Assembly (NCBI GenBank): GCA_030593225.1
Contig: JAUVHP010000045.1
Coordinates: forward strand, 1 to 9,050
Direction: 5' to 3'
Length of the DNA: 9,050 nt
From: an archaeon
GTDB lineage: Archaea > Nanobdellota > Nanobdellia > Pacearchaeales > GW2011-AR1
The notes under the pieces are model-generated. The model did not search any database. It was not told the origin of the DNA and saw nothing but the letters and a program-made list of their open reading frames with translations. This document shows positions 5,983 to 9,050 of this stretch, piece by piece. Each line of letters starts with the position of its first letter. The stretch's first letter is position 1. A program made the translations under genes and the position numbers.

Positions 5983-6471
5983 TTAAACAATGTTATTTGA
6001 TTTTAAGCATTCAGCACAAAAACTTCCCTCGTCTTGAAAATCCTTTTGGCATTTTTTACAAAAACCATTTTCCCAATCAAATTCTCCTCCCTCAAAGTCT
6101 ACAAAACTTCCAGATTCATAATTTTCAAAATTAAATATAGGATTATCATGAACATCAAAAGAAACTCTGAATGGACATTTTCTTTTAATAAAAATTTTTA
6201 TTTCTTCTTCTATTAATCTTCTTTGTTTCCAATATGGAATATCTTCATTAAATAACCAATAAAATAAAGGGTCTGTATCTTCCCAAATGGGAACTTCATC
6301 TGTTCCCCTCATATCAGCAAACATACATCCTTCTCCTGTTTTTTTGAAAAATAAATTTTGTTTTTTGAAAGATTCTTTATAGTTTAGTTCTTGTAATTTT
6401 TTAGCTGTTTCAATTAATATTTTAAATTTTGAATAATATATCTGATTGCCAAATTTGTCTTGCTGAATCAT
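5983..6471 (-). CDS. Unknown protein with C-terminal zinc ribbon, 162 aa
   Basis: The first 130 residues are soluble, acidic-aromatic and unlike any family I know, with notable stretches such as GEGCMFADMRGTDEVPIWED (residues 46-65) and many Trp/Phe/Asp. The end is a zinc ribbon: CKKCQKDF then FCAEC, with Cys138, Cys141, Cys152 and Cys155 in a CxxC-10-CxxC arrangement. There is no signal or membrane segment. An AT-rich TATA box 27 nt upstream predicts a leaderless transcript. It is divergent from the RNxxxH protein with only 80 bp between start codons, so the two may be co-regulated. The gap to the membrane protein downstream is 74 bp. Function is unknown. Confidence 0.7.
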   Translation of the reverse strand: MIQQDKFGNQIYYSKFKILIETAKKLQELNYKESFKKQNLFFKKTGEGCMFADMRGTDEVPIWEDTDPLFYWLFNEDIPYWKQRRLIEEEIKIFIKRKCPFRVSFDVHDNPIFNFENYESGSFVDFEGGEFDWENGFCKKCQKDFQDEGSFCAECLKSNNIV

Positions 6472-6493
6472 TTAATAAATAAATTGAAGAAAG

Positions 6494-6503
6494 ATTTAAA
6501 TTT
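6494..6503 (-). promoter_or_regulatory. TATA box for the zinc-ribbon protein gene
   Basis: AAATTTAAAT on the minus strand is centred about 27 nt before the ATG at 6471. It is one half of a compact divergent promoter pair. Confidence 0.5.
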
Positions 6504-6522
6504 AACTAATTGCTACACAGAG

Positions 6523-6530
6523 TTTAAATA
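6523..6530 (+). promoter_or_regulatory. TATA box for the RNxxxH protein gene
   Basis: TTTAAATA is centred about 25 nt before ATG 6552. Together with the opposing box at 6494-6503 it leaves only about 20 bp between the two TATA elements, so one bound regulator could control both genes. Confidence 0.5.
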
Positions 6531-6551
6531 AAATAGCTAGTTCACTTTTTT

Positions 6552-7178
6552 ATGGAAGAAGAACCAAAACCAAATGATAAAGAAAAATTATTTTTGAAAT
6601 TAGCATATAATAGATTTTATGATTTATTTGAAGAGATTATGTCTCCCGAATTTTTAGATAAAAATAAAGAAATAAGATTTTTTAAAATAAAGGAAATTTT
6701 TTCGGTGTATTCAGAATTATTAAATTATATCCCTCTAAAAGAAGTTGTTGAATCTTACAAGACCAAAAGACCCCCAATGGAATCCGAGTTATCTAAAGAA
6801 CTAATCAAATTTTTTAGAAATATAATTACACATTTCCCATTCTTTGAAAATTGGGATGAGGTTTGGATAAATAAAAAAATAATCAATTGGCATAAAGAAA
6901 ATCAATTCATGGATAAATTTCTCAAAAAATATGCAGGTAGAAAAGAAATAAAATATAGGTTTTGGGAACCAAATTATAAAAAAATGACATACCTATCTGT
7001 AAATTTTCCAAAAGAATATGAAGATGAAAATAAAATTTTTTTGAAGAACATTATTTCTGAAAAAGAGGGTATCAAATTTTGCTTAATTTTAATGCACAAC
7101 ATACTTTCTACCCAAGTTGAAGAAGGAGTAAGTGTACCAGAATATGCATTAATGGCTTGTATTTCCAACTCTTACTAA
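6552..7178 (+). CDS. Helical protein with an RNxxxH (HEPN-like) motif, 208 aa
   Basis: The 208-residue protein is Lys/Glu-rich and mostly helical, without membrane segments or cysteine clusters. The striking part is LIKFFRNIITHFPFFENWDEVW (residues 84-105, Arg89-Asn90 and His94), which fits the Rx4-6H signature of HEPN-domain RNases, including the polar residue right after the Arg. HEPN domains act as RNases in toxin-antitoxin, abortive infection and CRISPR systems, or as RNA-binding helpers. Here no MNT nucleotidyltransferase or antitoxin is adjacent, so if it is HEPN it is a solitary member. A later conserved-looking patch is KIINWH followed by YRFWEP. The leaderless start is backed by the TATA box 25 nt upstream. 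The fold call rests on one short motif and may be coincidental. Confidence 0.65.
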   Translation: MEEEPKPNDKEKLFLKLAYNRFYDLFEEIMSPEFLDKNKEIRFFKIKEIFSVYSELLNYIPLKEVVESYKTKRPPMESELSKELIKFFRNIITHFPFFENWDEVWINKKIINWHKENQFMDKFLKKYAGRKEIKYRFWEPNYKKMTYLSVNFPKEYEDENKIFLKNIISEKEGIKFCLILMHNILSTQVEEGVSVPEYALMACISNSY

Positions 7179-7188
7179 AAATCCCAAA

Positions 7189-7296
7189 TGTACCTGGTTG
7201 TGAGAACGCCCGCAACCTAACTCGCAATTGCTATTGGATTTTTCAAAATTACCTAAAGGGATTAATGCAATAGCAATCACTCGGTCGAACCAGGGT
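7189..7296 (-). ncRNA. Candidate structured RNA: long imperfect hairpin between the RNxxxH gene and tRNA-Asp
   Basis: CCTGGTT (7193-7199) pairs with AACCAGG (7288-7294), and ATTGCTATTG (7227-7236) pairs perfectly with CAATAGCAAT (7268-7277), giving nested helices about 100 nt long in total. On the minus strand a third helix CGACC/GGUUG (with one G-U) can form between them, which favours that strand. There the basal helix is followed after one nucleotide by ACA (7191-7189), as in H/ACA guide RNAs, but the internal loop is too asymmetric for a normal guide pocket. GC content is locally higher than in the neighbouring AT-rich spacers. No protein frame fits. It may be transcribed together with the upstream tRNA. 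Identity is unknown. Confidence 0.35.
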
Positions 7297-7297
7297 G

Positions 7298-7345
7298 CAC
7301 ATTAACATGTGGTCAATTTTTTGAATCTGACGACTTAAACTCGCA
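7298..7345. other. Small hairpins in the tRNA-flanking spacer
   Basis: CACAT-TAAC-ATGTG forms a perfect 5-bp hairpin at 7298-7311. Around 7325-7344 an imperfect stem (CTG-A-CGA against TCG-CAG) can also form. With the helices on both sides, most of 7190-7385 can be folded, which is unusual for an otherwise structure-poor AT-rich genome segment. Confidence 0.3.
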
Positions 7346-7354
7346 GTAGAATGA

Positions 7355-7381
7355 AATGGATTTGTTTTTAACAAATCCATT
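7355..7381. repeat. 12-bp perfect inverted repeat next to the tRNA 3' end
   Basis: AATGGATTTGTT (7355-7366) and AACAAATCCATT (7370-7381) are perfectly complementary with a 3-nt T spacer. On the minus strand the hairpin begins five nucleotides after the tRNA discriminator base. It could mark the 3' boundary of the tRNA transcript, aid tRNA 3' processing, or be a site for a protein. There is no strong U-run directly after it on the minus strand. Confidence 0.6.
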
Positions 7382-7385
7382 ATAA

Positions 7386-7526
7386 CGCCCCAACCGGGAG
7401 TTGAACCCGGGTATCTTGCGTTCTGCACATTTTCTTTCTTCCTAATGGAAGGTAGGGCGATAGGAAACCGTGAGGCGTCCTTCACTGTGCGACAGGCAAG
7501 TGTCTTAGCCGTTGGACAATTGAGGC
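7386..7526 (-). tRNA. tRNA-Asp (anticodon GUC) with a 69-nt intron
   Basis: Exon 1 is 7526-7490 and exon 2 is 7420-7386, giving a 72-nt mature tRNA. The acceptor stem is GCCUCAA/UUGGGGC with one U-G pair and discriminator G73. The D arm is GUCC-AACGGCUA-AGAC with its innermost pair mismatched. The anticodon stem is CUUGC/GCAAG with a 7-nt loop CUGUCGC, which gives anticodon GUC. The T arm is CCGGG-UUCAACU-CCCGG. G73, GUC and C38 all agree with aspartate identity. The variable loop has 4 nt. CCA is not encoded and would be added by the CCA-adding enzyme. The intron sits at the canonical 37/38 position. Confidence 0.93.
7421..7489 (-). other. Archaeal tRNA intron with canonical bulge-helix-bulge
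   Basis: On the minus strand the exon-intron junctions form outer helix CUUGC/GCAAG, a 4-bp helix CUGU/GCAG, 3-nt bulges CGC and AAC, and an inner helix ACA/UGU. This is the strict motif recognised by the archaeal splicing endonuclease; cutting inside each bulge releases 69 nt and leaves G37 joined to C38. At 69 nt the intron is longer than the minimal type and has internal pairing (CUUCC with GGAAG around 7440-7450). Confidence 0.9.
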
Positions 7527-7555
7527 AAATTTATATAATATTATTCCTAGAATTC

Positions 7556-7564
7556 TTTTTAAAA
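7556..7564 (-). promoter_or_regulatory. Possible TATA box for tRNA-Asp
   Basis: TTTTAAAAA on the minus strand is centred about 34 nt before the tRNA 5' end, which would give a leader of about 8 nt for RNase P to remove. A second AT-rich TATATAAA at 7531-7538 is too close to the tRNA to act as its TATA box. Confidence 0.35.
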
Positions 7565-7568
7565 TTAA

Positions 7569-7805
7569 CTAAAATGCTGTAACAACTATTTTGTTAAGAC
7601 ATTCTTTTCCTTCAACATATAATTGTTGAGAAAATATTTTACTTCCATCATATAATTTTTGATATGTTTCTTGAAGTTCTATTTCTTTTCCAAGAATATT
7701 TATAGGAATATCTCCAAAAATTTTACCCTTTTGTAATACCTTATCTCCTGTATCTATTATCACTTTTGTTAAACTAACTTTTTTTGGAGAAATTAATTTT
7801 TTCAC
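7569..7805 (-). CDS. Unknown protein, 78 aa, GTG start
   Basis: This small soluble protein starts MKKLISPKKVSLTKVIID, with alternating hydrophobic residues and many Gly/Lys turns, so a small beta-rich fold is likely. There is one Cys69, no membrane helix and no recognisable motif. The start is GTG at 7803-7805; an ATG one base out of frame just before it reads straight into TGA. A GTTATAAA box 25 nt upstream supports a leaderless start at the GTG, and AAAGG a few bases before it could be a weak ribosome site. It is followed by tRNA-Asp and preceded, after 96 bp, by the holin-like gene on the same strand. Function unknown. Confidence 0.6.
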   Translation of the reverse strand: MKKLISPKKVSLTKVIIDTGDKVLQKGKIFGDIPINILGKEIELQETYQKLYDGSKIFSQQLYVEGKECLNKIVVTAF

Positions 7806-7826
7806 ATCCTTTCTTTTAAAAACTCC

Positions 7827-7834
7827 TTTATAAC
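7827..7834 (-). promoter_or_regulatory. TATA box for the 78-aa gene
   Basis: GTTATAAA on the minus strand is centred about 25 nt before the GTG start. It touches the inverted repeat at 7832-7849. Confidence 0.5.
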
Positions 7835-7849
7835 TAATCTGAGTTAGTT
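7832..7849. promoter_or_regulatory. Inverted repeat overlapping the TATA box, possible operator
   Basis: AACTAA-TCTGAG-TTAGTT is an 18-bp interrupted palindrome (6-bp arms, 6-bp spacer) that overlaps the upstream edge of the TATA box of the 78-aa gene. The position suits a regulator that blocks or aids TBP/TFB binding. It could also be a weak terminator hairpin reading rightwards, where TTTTCTTTTATTTT follows, but no plus-strand gene ends there. Confidence 0.35.
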
Positions 7850-7901
7850 TTCTTTTATTTTCAATTCATAATTATCTTTCATAAAAAATTAAATAAGAAT
7901 T

Positions 7902-8201
7902 TTATCTAATTAATCTGTTATAAATTAATGCAAAAATCCAAACCATAAAAAATCCGTCAAGAAATCCATAAATTCCTCCAAGTAAAACTCCTAGCCAAGA
8001 AGTAGAATATCCAAAAATACTATACATATCCATCATTATAGAACTTTGTATATCAGAATATCCAAAAATGCTTACAATAGTACAAAGAGAAATGCAAATC
8101 GCTGAGATAATTCCTCCTGCTAAACCAAATTTAAAAGCATTGAGCTTTATTGCTTTTGGTTTTGCAATAACTTTTTTAGTTGTATGTTTTTTCTTTGTCA
8201 T
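7902..8201 (-). CDS. DUF5676/bacteriophage-holin-like small membrane protein, 99 aa
   Basis: A basic cytoplasmic N-terminus (residues 1-20, rich in Lys and Thr) is followed by transmembrane helices at about 23-46 and 68-95. The second helix region GIYGFLDGFFMVWIFALIYN (residues 76-95) matches the pattern of small DUF5676-type membrane proteins (G-x-GF-x-DGF then Ala...Tyr-Asn), which databases often label bacteriophage holin without evidence for lysis. The family assignment is from memory of that pattern. It begins only 14 nt after the stop of the band-7-tail gene, with AAGGGATG in the gap as a possible ribosome site, so the two are very likely co-transcribed. There are no phage genes around, so a chromosomal envelope role is likelier than lysis. 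Confidence 0.75.
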   Translation of the reverse strand: MTKKKHTTKKVIAKPKAIKLNAFKFGLAGGIISAICISLCTIVSIFGYSDIQSSIMMDMYSIFGYSTSWLGVLLGGIYGFLDGFFMVWIFALIYNRLIR

Positions 8202-8215
8202 ATTTCATCCCTTTT

Positions 8216-8596
8216 TTAATTAATATTTCTTGTTGCTTCAAGTATTGGTAAGTTCGCCTCAGTCGGAACATAAATTACTTCAGTATTCCCGTCATTCAAA
8301 CCCTCAACAAACTTATACTTAATATATTCAGCAGTAATACTTCCAGCAATAATTCTGTTCGCTTCAGCAATTCCCCCTGCTCTCAAAACTTCTGCATCTG
8401 CCTTTAATGCCGCACTCTGCTTTTCTGCCTCAGCCTCTTGAATAGTAATCTGACGATTCCACTCTGCCTCTTTTAATTGTGCTTTACCATTCATTTCCCG
8501 AGCATAAACCTTATATTTTGGAAGTCCCCACATCGCACCAACAACTAATAATAAAACTACAACTCCTAAAAAAATTAAAGCATCTCTTTCTTTCAT
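8216..8596 (-). CDS. Membrane-anchored coiled-coil protein resembling the tail of band-7/SPFH proteins, 126 aa
   Basis: Residues 6-24 form one N-terminal transmembrane helix (IFLGVVVLLLVVGAMWG). A charged coiled coil follows (about 30-85) with the Ala/Glu/Arg-rich pattern EAEKQ, ADAEVLRAGGIAEANRII. It ends with YIKYKFVEGL and VIYVPTEANLPILEA (residues 91-121). This last half closely resembles the C-terminal part of prohibitin/HflK-like band-7 proteins, but the roughly 150-residue SPFH domain that should precede it is absent. The sequence looks intact, with its own TATA box 25 nt before ATG 8596, so it is a genuine short form rather than a fragment. It could oligomerise at the membrane as a scaffold. 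It is followed by the holin-like gene after 14 nt and preceded by a small membrane protein gene 20 nt upstream. Confidence 0.8.
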   Translation of the reverse strand: MKERDALIFLGVVVLLLVVGAMWGLPKYKVYAREMNGKAQLKEAEWNRQITIQEAEAEKQSAALKADAEVLRAGGIAEANRIIAGSITAEYIKYKFVEGLNDGNTEVIYVPTEANLPILEATRNIN

Positions 8597-8616
8597 AACT
8601 AACTAAAAGAATTATA

Positions 8617-8626
8617 TTATTTAAAA
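8617..8626 (-). promoter_or_regulatory. TATA-like box for the band-7-tail gene
   Basis: TTTTAAATAA on the minus strand, overlapping the stop codon of the preceding small gene, is centred about 25 nt before ATG 8596. An internal leaderless promoter here would allow separate expression from the upstream gene. Confidence 0.4.
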
Positions 8627-8778
8627 CCTTTCAAAAACCTAATCAAACTATAAACAACCAAAGTAATTAACAAAGAGAACAATCCAAAAAACCAAGGACC
8701 TCTAAAATAACCCAGATAATTTATAATAAATCCTCCAATTAATCCAACTAAAACAGAACTAATAAAATCCCCCAACAA
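8617..8778 (-). CDS. Small two-helix membrane protein, 53 aa, probable TTG start
   Basis: The frame from TTG 8776-8778 to TAA 8617-8619 encodes two hydrophobic helices (about 5-21 and 29-46) joined by a Gly-Tyr-Phe-Arg-Gly-Pro-Trp turn, ending in basic FLKGFK. No ATG exists in this frame before an upstream stop. GGAG at 8784-8787, five bases before the TTG, is a proper Shine-Dalgarno and supports that start. Alternatively, an ATG at 8811-8813 begins MFTEGKKIMEISCW in another frame, and a single-base shift at the run of five G (8769-8773) would join it to this protein as a 65-residue product. The gap to the band-7-tail gene is 20 nt, so they probably belong together. Family not recognised. Confidence 0.65.
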   Translation of the reverse strand: MLGDFISSVLVGLIGGFIINYLGYFRGPWFFGLFSLLITLVVYSLIRFLKGFK

Positions 8779-8783
8779 CTAAT

Positions 8784-8787
8784 CTCC
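8784..8787 (-). promoter_or_regulatory. Shine-Dalgarno GGAG deciding the TTG start
   Basis: GGAG followed by ATTAG and TTG gives 5-nt spacing. It is the clearest ribosome-binding site in a window where most genes look leaderless, and it argues that this gene is translated from a longer mRNA. Confidence 0.45.
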
Positions 8788-8799
8788 ATAATTTTCTTG

Positions 8800-8834
8800 C
8801 CCTCAGTAAACATTTTCAAAAAAATGTTTCAGGG
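8800..8834 (-). promoter_or_regulatory. Stem-loop between serS and the small membrane gene
   Basis: AAACATTTT (8808-8816) and AAAATGTTT (8821-8829) form a 9-bp stem with a 4-nt loop, extended by CCCT/AGGG (8800-8803, 8831-8834) across an asymmetric internal loop. On the minus strand UGA occurs on both sides of that loop, so a kink-turn-like shape is conceivable. It follows serS by about 45 nt and precedes the TTG start by about 20 nt: a leader element or a serS 3' end. The spacer also holds a GC-rich patch with the repeat TTGGC (8836-8855). Confidence 0.4.
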
Positions 8835-8878
8835 TACGCCAATGGTGGTGCCAACTTAATAATAAATATTTATCTAAT

Positions 8879-9050
8879 TTATTTTCTGTTTTTTTCAATT
8901 TTCTTTTTACCATTCATATAAGGTTGCAAAACTTTTGGAATATTTACACTTCCATCTTTGTTTTGAAAATTTTCAATAATAGAAATTAAAACACGCGGAC
9001 TTGCAACAACTGTGTTATTTAATGTGTGTGCAAAATAATGTTTATCTCCT
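8879..9050 (-). CDS. serS: Seryl-tRNA synthetase, C-terminal 56 residues (N-terminus beyond window)
   Basis: Only the end of the protein is inside the window, stopping at TAA 8879-8881. The readable part has HTLNNTVVASPRVLISIIEN followed by DGSVNIPKVLQPYM, which is the class II motif 3 region and conserved C-terminal segment of SerRS (Arg in SPRV is the motif 3 arginine; GS-x-x-IP-x-x-L-x-PYM closes the catalytic domain). The enzyme charges tRNA-Ser with serine in the cytoplasm. It ends in a short basic tail, KKKIEKNRK. It is the bacterial/common-type SerRS rather than the rare methanogen type, judging from this segment. The next gene on the strand starts about 100 nt later, behind a stem-loop. 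Confidence 0.92.
   Translation of the reverse strand, partial: GDKHYFAHTLNNTVVASPRVLISIIENFQNKDGSVNIPKVLQPYMNGKKKIEKNRK

Noticed and set aside
6034..6216. 60-codon plus-strand frame
   Set aside because: It is antisense to the zinc-ribbon gene, with a Phe/Ile/Lys-rich AT-driven composition and no start signals.
6974..7168. 64-codon minus-strand frame
   Set aside because: It is antisense to the RNxxxH gene and has no TATA or ribosome site.
7189..7296. Standard H/ACA guide RNA
   Set aside because: ACA follows the basal stem, but the internal loop has about 10 nt on one side and over 20 on the other, which does not fit a normal pseudouridylation pocket; kept only as an unspecified structured RNA.
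7278..7298. TTCGA-containing stretch (minus strand) resembling a tRNA T-loop
   Set aside because: The flanking bases CCTGG and GAGTG do not pair, and no acceptor or anticodon arm can be found around it, so it is not a second tRNA.
7249..7485. 78-codon minus-strand frame running through tRNA-Asp
   Set aside because: It covers the tRNA intron, exon 2 and the hairpin-rich spacer; the tRNA explains the sequence and the frame has no protein-like features.
7902..8201. Phage lysis holin and hence a prophage
   Set aside because: The holin label for this membrane family is an annotation habit; no endolysin, integrase or structural phage gene is in the window.

Overview
The window looks like a stretch of a small, strongly AT-rich archaeal chromosome, most likely a DPANN-type lineage (Woesearchaeota or Pacearchaeota-like). 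The evidence is a tRNA-Asp gene split by a 69-nt intron with a textbook archaeal bulge-helix-bulge, TATA-like boxes about 23-28 nt before many start codons (leaderless transcripts), no encoded CCA on the tRNA, short genes and very small spacers. The lineage call is inference; no rRNA or phylogenetic marker other than a SerRS tail is present.

Left part (1-2950): on the minus strand lie the N-terminal part of an ATP-cone/PD-(D/E)XK nuclease (cut by the window edge), a 43-residue zinc-finger-like protein, a spacer carrying three consecutive hairpins with C(UUCG)G tetraloops on the minus strand, a possible 42-residue ORF overlapping the end of a 391-residue coiled-coil protein, and a compact GIY-YIG nuclease-fold protein. 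A DEAD-box-type RNA helicase with an arginine-rich tail is divergent to these, with a hairpin-forming leader.

Middle (4300-7180): a 52-residue highly basic protein converges on the helicase. A leaderless winged-helix regulator follows, and it abuts a convergent four-helix membrane protein with no gap. Next come a protein with a C-terminal zinc ribbon and, divergent from it across an 80-bp double promoter, a helical protein carrying an RNxxxH signature resembling the HEPN RNase motif.

Right part (7180-9050): a gene-free, hairpin-rich 200 bp lies next to the 3' end of the intron-containing tRNA-Asp. It may hold an undescribed structured RNA. Beyond it, all on the minus strand, are a 78-residue unknown protein, a DUF5676/holin-like membrane protein, a membrane-anchored protein that resembles only the coiled-coil tail of band-7/SPFH proteins, a 53-residue two-helix membrane protein with an unusual start, and the C-terminus of seryl-tRNA synthetase. 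The three membrane proteins are tightly packed and plausibly form an envelope module behind serS.

I see no mobile element, CRISPR array or defence island. The most interesting candidates are the triple UUCG hairpin array, the structured spacer beside tRNA-Asp, the SPFH-less band-7 tail protein, the RNxxxH/zinc-ribbon divergent pair, and the G5 frameshift or TTG-start ambiguity in the small membrane protein.
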